From positions 121,627 to 185,626 of the forward strand of contig JABHGV010000070.1 in assembly GCA_018671895.1 (NCBI GenBank): a DNA stretch of 64,000 nucleotides, read 5' to 3'. This DNA comes from Rhodospirillaceae bacterium. Lineage in GTDB: Bacteria; Pseudomonadota; Alphaproteobacteria; Rhodospirillales; JABHCV01. Positions 45,146-54,874 of the stretch are shown here, piece by piece (the stretch's first letter is position 1; every line of letters starts with the position of its first letter). A program made the position numbers and the translations under genes. The notes under the pieces are model-generated. The model was given only the letters and a program-made list of their open reading frames with translations. It did not search any database and had not been told where the DNA came from.

Positions 45146-46051
45146 TTAAGAGAACATAATAGACGACAGCCGCTTGCGTGCCGCTACAACCCGTTCGTCT
45201 GCGTGGCCTGTGGCCTCGAACAATTTAAGAAGTTGCTTGCGTGCCGCTTCGTCGTCCCATTTCCGGTCGCGCTCGAAAGATTCAAGAAGCTGCTCGAACG
45301 CGCTTTCGACCTCACCGGCATTATATAATGCGTGCGACAGCTCGAGTCGCGCCTGATGATCATTCTCATTGGCCTGAACCTGTTCTGTGAGCTCAGCAAC
45401 ATCTCCTGAATCTGCCCCTTGCTCGGCCAGCTCCAGTGCCGTAATGGCAGCGGCGACCTGGGCGTCAGTTCGGGTCTTGTCTTCCAGCCCGTCAATTACT
45501 TCGCGCGCATGCTCAAGCTCTCCGGTGGCGATATAACAGCGGACCAGTCCGGCGACCGCGGCACTACTGGCCTGATCCTGGGACAATACCTGGGCGTACA
45601 GACCGATGGCCGTTGTCGGATCGCCTGCCTCGAGCGCCGAGTCCGCTTGGGCCAGCGCCTCATCAATGGGACTTTTGGCATCGCCGGTCAAACGTTCAAT
45701 GAAGACCTTGATCTCGCTTTCCGGCTGGGCACCGGCAAAGCCGTCAACAGGCTGGCCATCTTTGAAGCCAAAAACGGTCGGCACAGACTGCACGCGCAAC
45801 TGCTGCGCCAGCTCCTGATTGGCATCGACATCAATCTTTACCAGCTTGACCAGACCTGCGGCCTGAACGACAAGCTTCTCGAGCGTCGGCCCGAGGGTTT
45901 TGCAGGGCTCGCACCATGTTGCCCATAGATCGACAATGACCGGCACTGTCTTTGATGCTTCGATAACATCGGTGGCAAAGTTTGCGGCATCGCTGTCCTT
46001 AATCAGGTCAGCGGTATTCGGCGCGCCGTTTTCACCCATCATGATCGCCAT
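45146..46051 (-). CDS. CnoX/YbbN-type thioredoxin-TPR chaperone
   Basis: A 301-residue protein with an N-terminal thioredoxin fold and a CxxC site (LWATWCEPCKTLGPTLEK, near residue 48), followed by TPR helices (about 140-300). Its layout matches CnoX, a redox-protecting holdase that hands clients to GroEL. Unlike E. coli CnoX both active-site cysteines are kept, so it may also reduce disulfides. The start could be the fourth or fifth Met-containing codon (MGENGAPN). The next gene on the strand is the Lon-N protein. Confidence 0.88.
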   Translation of the reverse strand: MAIMMGENGAPNTADLIKDSDAANFATDVIEASKTVPVIVDLWATWCEPCKTLGPTLEKLVVQAAGLVKLVKIDVDANQELAQQLRVQSVPTVFGFKDGQPVDGFAGAQPESEIKVFIERLTGDAKSPIDEALAQADSALEAGDPTTAIGLYAQVLSQDQASSAAVAGLVRCYIATGELEHAREVIDGLEDKTRTDAQVAAAITALELAEQGADSGDVAELTEQVQANENDHQARLELSHALYNAGEVESAFEQLLESFERDRKWDDEAARKQLLKLFEATGHADERVVAARKRLSSIMFS

Positions 46052-46113
46052 TGTCGTCTCCTGTTGGTATTTCGCCCATTAAATGGACGTATTTTAAGCT
46101 TACTGCAAGGGGC

Positions 46114-46141
46114 TTGCATTGGTTGGTCTAATCAGTATGAT
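46114..46141 (+). promoter_or_regulatory. tRNA-Gly promoter
   Basis: TTGCAT and TATGAT are 16 bp apart; the -10 is one base from consensus. It ends 17 nt before the tRNA. It is divergent from the CnoX-like gene. Confidence 0.6.
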
Positions 46142-46158
46142 CGCGCACCGAATACGAT

Positions 46159-46233
46159 GCGGGCGTAGCTCAGTGGTAGAGCACTTCGTTGCCAACGAAG
46201 ATGTCGTGAGTTCGAATCTCATCGCCCGCTCCA
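46159..46233 (+). tRNA. tRNA-Gly (anticodon GCC)
   Basis: A complete cloverleaf: acceptor GCGGGCG/CGCCCGC, D arm GCTC-AGTGGTA-GAGC, anticodon arm CTTCG-TTGCCAA-CGAAG with anticodon GCC, and T arm GTGAG-TTCGAAT-CTCAT-type. The CCA end is encoded (46231-46233). The GCC anticodon reads GGC and GGU. A terminator follows. Confidence 0.97.
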
Positions 46234-46242
46234 GTTTTCAAG

Positions 46243-46273
46243 AGGGTCAGCCCATATACGGCTGGCCCTTTTT
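46243..46273 (+). terminator. Terminator of the tRNA gene
   Basis: AGGGTCAGCC pairs with GGCTGGCCCT (one G-U pair) around a 7-nt loop, followed by a run of five T. It ends just before the stop of the convergent methyltransferase gene. Confidence 0.85.
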
Positions 46274-46290
46274 CGTTGTCTGAGTTGAGT

Positions 46291-46974
46291 TTACAAGCGA
46301 ACCAGCAGTCCCTGCTCGGCGAACAGGTTGCCGGCTGCGAAGTCAACGAAATAGCGGGTCGTTCCGCCGCGCTGCCTGACTGCATCAAGAAGCGCCGCCT
46401 CTGCCTGCCTTAGGTCGCCATCGGGTCGCGTCATGTCCTTGTCGCTATTATCCAGATACACCCAACCGCCGGGTTTGATCTTCGGAATTACCGACTGTAC
46501 GCAGCCGACCCGGTCCCAGCCGTCAATCAGGGCGAAGTCAAAAAAACTATCATCATAATTATCAAGGTTGGCAAATTCATCGGGCGTACGCAGTTCGTGG
46601 CGCACATGGGTGCAACCTTTGTCCGCAATCATGTCGTCAACAAGACGGCACCAGTCCTTATCATTTTCGACACTAAGCAAAAAACCACAACGATCAGCAA
46701 ACCAGGCTGTCGACATGCCTGAGCCAAATTCGACACAGTTGAAATCTGGTTGCAGTAACTTGTCGATAACCTTGATTGCCCGAAACGAAAGCATCGGTTG
46801 ATGCATGCGACAGCCAAATAGCTTTCGAAAGATGGCGGTCACAAGGGCATGGGGGACATAAAGCAAGCCGCCGAAATCGACACGATTGCCCTTTTCGTCA
46901 TGAAAACGAGATTTTCTATATGCGACCAATGGGAGTCCCCGGACATTTTGGGCAGTGGGTGGAAGTCTTAACAC
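46291..46974 (-). CDS. SAM-dependent methyltransferase-like protein
   Basis: A 227-residue protein. The middle is a class I methyltransferase fold: FNCVEFGSGMSTAWFADRCG (glycine loop), LLSVENDKDW (acidic strand end) and FDFALIDGWDRVGCVQ. VIPKIKPGGWVYLDNSDKD is the typical O-methyltransferase-like fifth strand. The substrate is unknown; relatives lie in surface-glycan loci. It stands alone, convergent to tRNA-Gly, and is AT-richer than its neighbours. That would suit arrival by transfer beside a tRNA gene, but no integrase or att repeat is seen. Confidence 0.75.
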   Translation of the reverse strand: MLRLPPTAQNVRGLPLVAYRKSRFHDEKGNRVDFGGLLYVPHALVTAIFRKLFGCRMHQPMLSFRAIKVIDKLLQPDFNCVEFGSGMSTAWFADRCGFLLSVENDKDWCRLVDDMIADKGCTHVRHELRTPDEFANLDNYDDSFFDFALIDGWDRVGCVQSVIPKIKPGGWVYLDNSDKDMTRPDGDLRQAEAALLDAVRQRGGTTRYFVDFAAGNLFAEQGLLVRL

Positions 46975-47084
46975 AAGACGCTAAATGCTTGTAATCTTTA
47001 GGTAAGCATATAACGTTAGATTTTGACGTATCTAAAATATTCCTACAAGAACAGGGATGCTAGCAATGTCGGGGAGCACATGGC

Positions 47085-50000
47085 ATGGGACGGAATGATG
47101 AGGCGGACAAGAAAAAACTGATCAAGAAAACTGTGGCCGTGGCAGCAAAGCGCCTCGGTGTCCGCAAAGGCCGCACGGTTAGTGATTTTATCGAGCGCTA
47201 TTATCATAACGTCCCGCCCGGCGACATGCTTGACCGGACCCCGGAAAACCTGTTTGGGGCTGCCTGTGCCCACTGGCAATTGGCAGCAAAGCGCAAAGCG
47301 CGGCAAAGCCTTGTTCGAATTTATAACCCGACGGCCAAAACCGACGGCTGGGACAGCGATCATACAGTTGTCGAGATCATCACCCCGGACATGCCGTTCC
47401 TGGTCGATTCCGTAACGGCGGAAATGAACCGTCAGGGCTTGACGGTATATCTGGTTATCCATCCGGTTGTTGGCGTCACGCGTGGTCGTGGCGGTGCACT
47501 GGAAGGGTTGGTCGATCTGGAAACGCCAGCCAAGCGCGCCTATAATGAATCCTTCATCCGCCTGGAAGTCACCGAACAAAAAGGCGGCCATATAAAAGAT
47601 ATAGAGGCAAGAGTTCGCGCCGTTCTCTCTGATGTCATGGCAGCGGTCGAAGACTGGGTGACAATGCGCGAGACGATGTCTGGCATCGTCGAAGAGCTGT
47701 CCGATGCGCCGAAGGGCACCTCGGTAGAAGACGTGTCAGAAACCCGAGAATTCCTGGCCTGGGCTCACGATGAACACTTTACGTTCCTGGGCTTTCGTGA
47801 ATACGACTTCATTGGAGCCGGGGCCAAGGCATCGGTTGTGGTTCGCCGCAAGTCAGGACTGGGCGTGCTGCGCGATCCCCATGTGGTGGTTTTCCGCGAG
47901 CTGCAAAATCTGGCATCGATGCCGCCCGAAGTTCGTGCTTTCGTTCGCAAGGGCGACATGCTGAATGTGACGAAGACGAATTCCCTGTCTACCGTTCACC
48001 GCCCGGTCCACATGGATGCCCTTAGCATCAAACGCTATGACGAGCGGGGCCGGGTTATCGGCCAGCGCATTTTTGTCGGCCTGTTTACATCCGGTGCATA
48101 TAACCGCAGCCCGCGCGATATTCCGTTGTTGCGCCTGAAATTGCAAAAGGCGTTTCGACAGACCGGGTTTGCGCCCGGCAGCCATGATGGCAAGGCGCTG
48201 ATTAATATTCTCGAGACATTTCCGCGCGATGAACTGTTCCAGATTTCCGACAGGCAGTTCTACCAAACAGCGCTTGGTATCTTGCACTTGCAGGAACGCC
48301 AGCGGGTTGCCCTGTTCCTGCGTCGGGATGATTTCGAACGGTTTATATCGTGCCTGATTTATGTACCGCGCGATCGTTACACGACGGCGTTGCGCCTGAA
48401 AATACAGCGACTTCTGGAAGACGCTTTTTCTGGCGAGGTCTCGGCCCATTACGCCCATTTGGGCGAATCGGCGCTTGGCCGCCTGCATATCATCGTCCAG
48501 ACAACACCCGGCAAAATTCCGAACTACAATGAGGCCGAAATTGAAGCGCGCCTGATTGACGTTGCCCGGTCGTGGAAGGATGGCCTGCGCGAAGGACTGA
48601 GCGACGAACTCGGCGAGGGCGATGGCCAGTTGGTCTATAGCCGGTATGCGGAAGCCTTCGGCCCGGCCTATCAGGAGCGTTTCGATTCCGCACAGGCTAT
48701 TTCAGACATTGCGCGTATTGATGATTGTTTGGAATCCGGAACGCTTCGTATGAAGCTGTACAGCGATGGTGGTGCGAAAGACAGGGTGCGTTTCAAGGTC
48801 TACAACCCCGAAGGGCCAATCGCGCTGTCTGATGTGTTGCCGATGCTCGAGCACATGGGCCTGAAAGTTCTCGAAGAAGTGCCCTATCAGGTAACGCCGC
48901 GTGAAGATGCGGGCGTCAATAGCGCCCTGATGGCGATGATTCACGATTTCGGCTTGCAGACCCGCGACGGCAGCGCCGTTGATGCGGACGCCGTTGGTAC
49001 TATTTTCCAGGATGCCTTTAGCCGCGTCTGGTCCGGCGACCTGGAAAGTGATGGCTTTAACGCTCTGGTTCTGGGGGCGGGGCTGGCCTGGCGCGAGGTG
49101 ATGGTGCTACGCGCCTTCTGTAAATATCTGCGCCAAGCTGGTATCCCGTTTTCCCAGGACTACATGGAATCGACGCTGGCCCATAACCCTGGGCTGGCAC
49201 GAAACATTGTCGACCTGTTCTCCACCACCTTCGACCCACAGCAAAAGGATGGCACCAAACAGGCGAAGAAAATTCGTTCGCGCCTGAACACCGGATTGAG
49301 CAATGTTGCCAGTGCTGATGAAGACCGCATCCTCAGACGCTATATCAATCTGGTCGATGCGATTTTGCGCACCAACTTTTTCCAGACTGATGCCGAGGGC
49401 TCGCCGAAACCCTATATGTCGATCAAGCTGGACAGTGGCCGGGTCGACGAGTTGCCGTTGCCGCGCCCGTTCCGGGAAATTTTTGTCTACAGCCCGCGCG
49501 TCGAGGGCGTTCATCTGCGCTTCGGCATGGTGGCGCGTGGTGGCTTGCGCTGGTCGGATCGTCGTGAAGATTTTCGCACAGAAATTCTCGGACTGGTCAA
49601 GGCGCAGCAAGTCAAGAATACAGTCATTGTGCCGGTTGGCTCGAAGGGCGGTTTCGTGCTTAAGAATCCGCCGCCTATGTCGGACCGTGATGCTTTCATG
49701 ACCGAAGGCATCGCGTGCTACAAGCTGTTCATTTCCGGGCTTCTGGACATTACCGACAATCTGGACGGTGATCGTGTGGTGCCGCCCAAATCAACGGTGC
49801 GGCTTGATGCGGACGATCCCTATCTGGTTGTCGCGGCCGACAAGGGAACGGCGACGTTTTCCGATATCGCAAACTCCGTCTCGCTGGATTACGGCTTCTG
49901 GCTTGGCGACGCGTTCGCATCCGGCGGCTCGGTCGGTTATGACCACAAGGCGATGGGTATTACCGCGCGCGGTGGCTGGGAATCGGTTAAGCGGCACTTC

Positions 50001-51953
50001 CGCGAGATTGGCGTCAACACACAAGAAGAAGATTTCGATGTCGTCGGCGTCGGCGATATGTCGGGCGACGTGTTCGGCAACGGCATGCTGTTGTCGAAAC
50101 ACATTTGTCTGATCGGCGCGTTCAACCACATGCATATTTTTGTTGATCCGAAACCGAACGCGAAAAAGACTTTCCCTGAACGAAAACGCATGTTCAATCT
50201 GGCGCGATCCTCGTGGACGGATTTCAACACCAAGTTGATTTCAAAGGGCGGCGGCATATTCGAGCGGTCGGCCAAGTCGATTCGCCTGAGCCCGGAAATA
50301 AAGGAACGCTTTGGCATTACCAAAAATGATGTCACGCCGAACGAACTGATCGGCGCATTGCTTCGCGCCAAAACCGACCTGCTGTGGTTCGGCGGCATCG
50401 GCACGTACCTGAAGGCCGAGTCCGAAAGCCATCTGGATGTCGGGGACCGGGCCAACGATGCAATCCGCATCAACGCATCAGAACTGAACTGCAAGTCCGT
50501 CGGCGAAGGAGCGAACCTGGGTGTTACCCAACGTGCCCGTATCGAAGCCGCCTTGAAGGGCGTGCGCCTGTACGCGGACTCTATTGATAATTCGGCTGGT
50601 GTTGATTGTTCGGATCACGAGGTCAACATCAAGATTCTGATCGACAAGGTGGTCAAGGCGGGCGGTCTGACGCAAAAACGTCGTGAAGCGCTACTCGCTT
50701 CCATGACCGACGAGGTCGGATTGCAAGTGTTGGTCGATAACTACCGCCAGACCCAGGCCATCAACATGATTCTAAGCCAGGGCATGAAAGTGTTCGACAA
50801 TCAGGTGCGCCTGATGCGCATGCTGGAAAAGGCGGGTCGCCTGAACCGAACCGTTGAATTCCTGCCCGATGATGAGGAGCTGGTCGATCGCGCCACGGCA
50901 CGGGTCGGCCTGACCGGACCGGAAGTCGCGGTGTTGATGTCGTATGCCAAGATCTGGGTGTTTGACGAACTGAAAGATTCGTCGCTGCCGGACGATGTGG
51001 CCTTCGCCGATGAACTGTCGGCCTATTTCCCGACGCCGCTCAGGAAAAAGTACGCCAAGGAAATCAACAACCATCGACTGAAGCGCGAAATCATTGCCAC
51101 GCTGGCGACCAACTCCATTATCAACCGGGTCGGCGGCACCTTTATTTCACGGATAGTGGAACGTACCGGTATGCCTGTTGGTGATGTGGTTGCGGCCTAT
51201 GTTATTGCGCGACGCGTGCTTGACATGCGGGCGGTGTGGGAACGAATCGACGTGCTTGATAACAAAATTCCGGCATCCGTTCAGACCAATATGCGGCTTG
51301 ATACCAACAAGCTGCTCGAATGGGTCACCTTGTGGTTCCTGCGCAATGGCCACAGGCCGCTGGATATCGGCAGCCATGTTGACGAATTCGCCGACGGCTT
51401 TAAGGAACTGAACGAGTGTCTGGGCACGGCGCTGCCGAAACGTTATCAGCGCGATGTTATTCAGCGCGGCCAGCCGTACGTGAAGGCGGGCGCACCGAAA
51501 GACCTGGCACGCAGTATTGCCGACATGGTCAACCTGTATTCCGGCTGCGATATTGTCCGGCTGGCGGCGACGAACAAAATGACCGTCACCGATACGGCCA
51601 AACTATATTACGCCGTTGGCACACGGTTCCGTTTGGGCACGCTCAGGGCTGCCGCCGATGGGCTGGAAGCACAGACCCATTGGGAAAAATTGGCCGTCGC
51701 CGCATTGGGTGAAGAAATCTACGGTCATCAACTGGCGCTGACCAGTCAGGTCATCGATTCCGCCGGTCGCGGCAAGAAAGCTGTCGATGCCAGTGCGGCT
51801 ATCGACAGGTGGATGGAATCGAACCGGACGGCGGTTGAGCGCACAGAACAGCTGATCGCCGAATTGCTGGCGACCGAAATCAGCGATCTGGCGATGATCG
51901 CTGTCGCCAGCCGTCAGCTCCGTTCTTTGGCGGAAATGCCGCCGAGCAAGTAG
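47085..51953 (+). CDS. gdhB: NAD-specific glutamate dehydrogenase, 180-kDa type
   Basis: A 1622-residue protein from ATG 47085 behind GGGGAG. It deaminates glutamate to 2-oxoglutarate with NAD+. A long N-terminal regulatory region (ACT-like parts; TFLGFREYDFIG, PVHMDALSIKRYDERG) precedes the catalytic core: RFGMVARGGLRWSDRREDFR, VIVPVGSKGGFVLK, GVGDMSGDVFGNGMLLS, and WFGGIGTYLK. A large C-terminal extension follows. It is full length. It stands near the Amt/GlnK nitrogen genes but without a shared operon. The MFS gene starts immediately after its stop. Confidence 0.95.
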   Translation: MGRNDEADKKKLIKKTVAVAAKRLGVRKGRTVSDFIERYYHNVPPGDMLDRTPENLFGAACAHWQLAAKRKARQSLVRIYNPTAKTDGWDSDHTVVEIITPDMPFLVDSVTAEMNRQGLTVYLVIHPVVGVTRGRGGALEGLVDLETPAKRAYNESFIRLEVTEQKGGHIKDIEARVRAVLSDVMAAVEDWVTMRETMSGIVEELSDAPKGTSVEDVSETREFLAWAHDEHFTFLGFREYDFIGAGAKASVVVRRKSGLGVLRDPHVVVFRELQNLASMPPEVRAFVRKGDMLNVTKTNSLSTVHRPVHMDALSIKRYDERGRVIGQRIFVGLFTSGAYNRSPRDIPLLRLKLQKAFRQTGFAPGSHDGKALINILETFPRDELFQISDRQFYQTALGILHLQERQRVALFLRRDDFERFISCLIYVPRDRYTTALRLKIQRLLEDAFSGEVSAHYAHLGESALGRLHIIVQTTPGKIPNYNEAEIEARLIDVARSWKDGLREGLSDELGEGDGQLVYSRYAEAFGPAYQERFDSAQAISDIARIDDCLESGTLRMKLYSDGGAKDRVRFKVYNPEGPIALSDVLPMLEHMGLKVLEEVPYQVTPREDAGVNSALMAMIHDFGLQTRDGSAVDADAVGTIFQDAFSRVWSGDLESDGFNALVLGAGLAWREVMVLRAFCKYLRQAGIPFSQDYMESTLAHNPGLARNIVDLFSTTFDPQQKDGTKQAKKIRSRLNTGLSNVASADEDRILRRYINLVDAILRTNFFQTDAEGSPKPYMSIKLDSGRVDELPLPRPFREIFVYSPRVEGVHLRFGMVARGGLRWSDRREDFRTEILGLVKAQQVKNTVIVPVGSKGGFVLKNPPPMSDRDAFMTEGIACYKLFISGLLDITDNLDGDRVVPPKSTVRLDADDPYLVVAADKGTATFSDIANSVSLDYGFWLGDAFASGGSVGYDHKAMGITARGGWESVKRHFREIGVNTQEEDFDVVGVGDMSGDVFGNGMLLSKHICLIGAFNHMHIFVDPKPNAKKTFPERKRMFNLARSSWTDFNTKLISKGGGIFERSAKSIRLSPEIKERFGITKNDVTPNELIGALLRAKTDLLWFGGIGTYLKAESESHLDVGDRANDAIRINASELNCKSVGEGANLGVTQRARIEAALKGVRLYADSIDNSAGVDCSDHEVNIKILIDKVVKAGGLTQKRREALLASMTDEVGLQVLVDNYRQTQAINMILSQGMKVFDNQVRLMRMLEKAGRLNRTVEFLPDDEELVDRATARVGLTGPEVAVLMSYAKIWVFDELKDSSLPDDVAFADELSAYFPTPLRKKYAKEINNHRLKREIIATLATNSIINRVGGTFISRIVERTGMPVGDVVAAYVIARRVLDMRAVWERIDVLDNKIPASVQTNMRLDTNKLLEWVTLWFLRNGHRPLDIGSHVDEFADGFKELNECLGTALPKRYQRDVIQRGQPYVKAGAPKDLARSIADMVNLYSGCDIVRLAATNKMTVTDTAKLYYAVGTRFRLGTLRAAADGLEAQTHWEKLAVAALGEEIYGHQLALTSQVIDSAGRGKKAVDASAAIDRWMESNRTAVERTEQLIAELLATEISDLAMIAVASRQLRSLAEMPPSK

Positions 51954-53252
51954 ATGGCCTCGACGACGGATACTTCTGAAGCGCAACCTGCCACCACGCG
52001 AGGGCGGATCGCATGGTGTGTCTATGACTGGGCAAACTCGGCCTTCCCAACGGTCATTATTACCTTTGTCTTTGCCGCCTATTTCACCAAAGTCGTCGCA
52101 CCCGACGTCATCACCGGCACCGCATGGTGGGGATACGCCGTCAGCCTTTCGGCGTTGGCGGTTGCCGTTTTGGGGCCAGTGTTCGGGGCCATCGCCGACC
52201 ATGGCGGTAGGCGCAAACCGTGGCTCGGCATTTTCACAATCCTTTGCGTCGCGGCGACGACGGTACTGTGGTTTGTCAAGCCGGACACGCCGGGGATTGT
52301 CCTGTTCGCCCTGTTCGCCGTTGGCATTGCCAACTTTGCCTTCGAGATGGGGATGGTTTTCTACAACGCCATGCTGCCGGCCCTGACGGCCCCTGACAGG
52401 ATAGGTCGGCTGTCGGGATGGGGCTGGGGCCTGGGATATATGGGCGGGCTAGGTTGTCTGGCCATATCCCTGGTTGGTCTGGTGCAGCCGGATGTTCCCT
52501 GGTTTGGCCTGGAAAAGGAAACCTCGGAACATTTACGCGCGACGGCACTGCTGGTTGCCATCTGGTTCGCGGTGTTCTCCCTGCCGTTGTTTTTATGGAC
52601 GCCCGATCGTCCGGCGAGCGGCCTTGCGACGGGTGAGGCGATGCGCCGCGGCTTGGTCGAGCTGAAACAAACGCTGACAAACATTCGCCAGAACGCCACC
52701 ATTTTTCGGTTCTTGATTGCCCGCATGATTTATACCGATGGCATTAATACCTTGTTCGCCTTCGGCGGTATTTACGCCGCCGGGACCTTTGGCATGGAAT
52801 TCGACGAATTGATCATCTTTGCCATTGGTATGAATGTGACGGCAGGCATCGGGGCGGCTTTGTTTGGCCATATGGACGATGCCGCGGGTCCTAAAAAAAC
52901 CATCATCGTCGCCTTGTTGGGCCTTAGCGTTTTTGGCGGGGCCTTACTGGTTGTTGAAGGCAAGACGTTGTTCTGGGTTTTTGGCCTGCCGCTGGGATTG
53001 TTCGTTGGCCCGGCACAGGCGGCGAGTCGCTCGATGATGGCGCGGATGGCTCCGCCCGATATGACCAACGAGATGTTCGGGCTTTATGCGCTGTCGGGCA
53101 AGGCGACGGCATTTCTAGGCCCGGCCCTGCTCGGCTGGGTAACGGTGGCGGCAGATAGCCAGCGTGCGGGAATGGCGACGGTGCTGGTGTTTCTCGTGAT
53201 CGGGCTGGGCTTGCTATTGCGGGTGCCTGAAACCCGTTGCGTTGAAGATTAG
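51954..53252 (+). CDS. UMF1-family MFS transporter
   Basis: A 432-residue membrane protein with about 12 helices. The N-terminal CVYDWANSAFPTVIITFVFA matches the UMF1/Atg22-like family of the major facilitator superfamily, which includes the vacuolar amino-acid exporter Atg22. DHGGRRKPWLG is the loop motif between helices 2 and 3. The substrate is unknown; an amino-acid or glutamate-linked role is suggested only by direct coupling to gdhB (0 nt gap). Confidence 0.88.
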   Translation: MASTTDTSEAQPATTRGRIAWCVYDWANSAFPTVIITFVFAAYFTKVVAPDVITGTAWWGYAVSLSALAVAVLGPVFGAIADHGGRRKPWLGIFTILCVAATTVLWFVKPDTPGIVLFALFAVGIANFAFEMGMVFYNAMLPALTAPDRIGRLSGWGWGLGYMGGLGCLAISLVGLVQPDVPWFGLEKETSEHLRATALLVAIWFAVFSLPLFLWTPDRPASGLATGEAMRRGLVELKQTLTNIRQNATIFRFLIARMIYTDGINTLFAFGGIYAAGTFGMEFDELIIFAIGMNVTAGIGAALFGHMDDAAGPKKTIIVALLGLSVFGGALLVVEGKTLFWVFGLPLGLFVGPAQAASRSMMARMAPPDMTNEMFGLYALSGKATAFLGPALLGWVTVAADSQRAGMATVLVFLVIGLGLLLRVPETRCVED

Positions 53253-53271
53253 AATCAATCAGATTAACGCC

Positions 53272-53892
53272 ATGACCTTTCCAGACGAAAAATTTACCAG
53301 CCCCGGCGATTTCGCCGATGCCTATTATCAACGACTGGCGACGGCGGCGGCATCTGTTGACCGGGCGCGACTGGCTGCGGCATCGGATATCATCGAAGAC
53401 ACCTATCGGCGCAAAAACACGCTTTATGTATGCGGCAATGGGGGATCGGCGGCGATATCTGGAACTTTCGTTTGTGACCATTCGAAGCTGGTGCAGACGG
53501 ATACCGACCTAACGGCCCGTGTCGTCAGTCTGGCCGACAATATTTCCATGATCACGGCAATTTCCAACGACCTTAGCTACGATGATATTTTTCTCTATCA
53601 GTTGCAGACGTTGGCTAACGCTGGCGACGCTCTGCTGACGATCAGCGCATCGGGCGATTCTGAAAACGTTGTGCGTGCGATTGCCTGGGCGAAAGAAAAC
53701 GACTTACCCGTTATAGCATTTACCGGCTTCGAAGGCGGGCGTTCGGCGAAAATGGCCGACGTTAATCTGCATGTGGACTCAGACAACTATGGCGTCGTCG
53801 AAGACACCCATCAATCCCTGATGCATATTTTGGCCCAGTACATCCGCCTGAAACAGATGTCGCCGGAACTCATCACCCAGCGCAAGTTCTAG
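53272..53892 (+). CDS. SIS-domain sugar isomerase-like protein
   Basis: About 206 residues from ATG 53272 (MTFPDEKFTSPGDF), 19 nt after the MFS gene. The phosphosugar-binding site is YVCGNGGSAAISGTFVCDHSKL, followed by LLTISASGDSENVVRAIAWAKEN. The end (VVEDTHQSLMHILAQYI) resembles the GmhA phosphoheptose isomerase, but the GmhA QHxxxE-type metal site is altered. It may make a heptose or ketose phosphate for surface glycan. The longer frame from TTG 53242 is less likely. Confidence 0.8.
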   Translation: MTFPDEKFTSPGDFADAYYQRLATAAASVDRARLAAASDIIEDTYRRKNTLYVCGNGGSAAISGTFVCDHSKLVQTDTDLTARVVSLADNISMITAISNDLSYDDIFLYQLQTLANAGDALLTISASGDSENVVRAIAWAKENDLPVIAFTGFEGGRSAKMADVNLHVDSDNYGVVEDTHQSLMHILAQYIRLKQMSPELITQRKF

Positions 53893-53929
53893 ACCGACAC
53901 CATCCAACTGCTGCCATTCTCGATGAAAT

Positions 53930-53959
53930 GAAAAACGGACGTAACGGCCCGTCCTTGAT
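53930..53959. terminator. Possible bidirectional terminator
   Basis: GGACG and CGTCC flank an 8-nt loop (53937-53954), with an A-run on the left and TTGATTT on the right. It sits between the convergent SIS gene and the dioxygenase operon. The stem is short, so the call is modest. Confidence 0.45.
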
Positions 53960-53961
53960 TT

Positions 53962-54846
53962 CTAATTACTTAGGGCCTCTTCATAGCCGCCTGGAATTTC
54001 GTCGACTTTAATGAGCGTTTTATATCTGAGCACTTGATCTTTTGGTGGTATCGAGTTGAAACCAAGCAAGACCTTTTGGGCATCGGTTAGTTGCTCGAAA
54101 ACCTGAGGGCCACACTTGGTGTAATCCGTACTGGGTTTGATCCACCATCTTTTATAGTGGTTCAGCAAGACCCAGCGATCCGTATGGTCGATGTTTTCCC
54201 CCATTTGATGCCATGTATGTCCAAGCACAAAAGCGATCGAACCTTTCGGTGCAATTAATTCAACATGGCCCGGCGGCACCTTGTCCTTGTAGGCGGGATC
54301 ACGATGAATCTGAATGCCAGATTTATGAGTTTTTGGCCAGATCCTGGTTGCTCCGTTTGTTGCTGTAAAATCGCTCATGCAAAGGAAGGCGACGACATCC
54401 AGTGTGTTGGTCGGATCAGCCGGGGCTAAATTTGAGTCAATATGGATGAGCCGCGAATAATTTCCATCGACGGCAACAGCATTGTTTGCCGAGCTGCCTT
54501 CAAGAATCACGGTATCGTCAATAATTGCATCCAGCACTGCCATTACAGGCGCGATATCAATCGTCGGCATGAACATTTCAGGATTTCTCAGCATAACATT
54601 GCGGACCATGTGCTGACCCATGGCGATGGTATTAATGTTGTTGCTGTATTTTAATGGGTCGGCGGTGTTTTCGCTGATTTGCTCTTCAGCCATTTTTTCA
54701 AATTCTGCGATCATGCTGTCACAGATTTGGGCGGGAATGACGCTTTGCATAACACCAAAGCCGTCTTCGTTAAGTCCTTCTATAACGCGCGATAAATCGT
54801 CTTGGTTCCAGCTCAGGCTTTTGTTCAGGCTTTCCGTATCGTACAT
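53962..54846 (-). CDS. Phytanoyl-CoA dioxygenase (PhyH)-family protein
   Basis: A 294-residue protein from ATG 54846 (MYDTESLNK), 28 nt after the methyltransferase gene. It should be a Fe(II)/2-oxoglutarate oxygenase: the metal triad is His135-x-Asp137 (RLIHIDSN) and His213 (GHTWHQMGEN), with Arg224 to hold 2-oxoglutarate. All ligands are present. It would hydroxylate or oxidise an unknown product. It is the last gene of the radical SAM operon. The base composition is AT-richer than the core genes. The longer frame to 54966 would overlap the methyltransferase. Confidence 0.85.
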   Translation of the reverse strand: MYDTESLNKSLSWNQDDLSRVIEGLNEDGFGVMQSVIPAQICDSMIAEFEKMAEEQISENTADPLKYSNNINTIAMGQHMVRNVMLRNPEMFMPTIDIAPVMAVLDAIIDDTVILEGSSANNAVAVDGNYSRLIHIDSNLAPADPTNTLDVVAFLCMSDFTATNGATRIWPKTHKSGIQIHRDPAYKDKVPPGHVELIAPKGSIAFVLGHTWHQMGENIDHTDRWVLLNHYKRWWIKPSTDYTKCGPQVFEQLTDAQKVLLGFNSIPPKDQVLRYKTLIKVDEIPGGYEEALSN

Positions 54847-54874
54847 ATCGGTAGCTCCGTTGTGTCTGATTAAA

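Noticed and set aside
46170..46388. 72-residue leftward frame over tRNA-Gly
   Set aside because: It reads through the tRNA and its terminator; a well-known false call.
53272..53892. Firm GmhA assignment for the SIS protein
   Set aside because: The phosphosugar site fits, but the GmhA metal and catalytic residues are altered, so only a family-level call is made.
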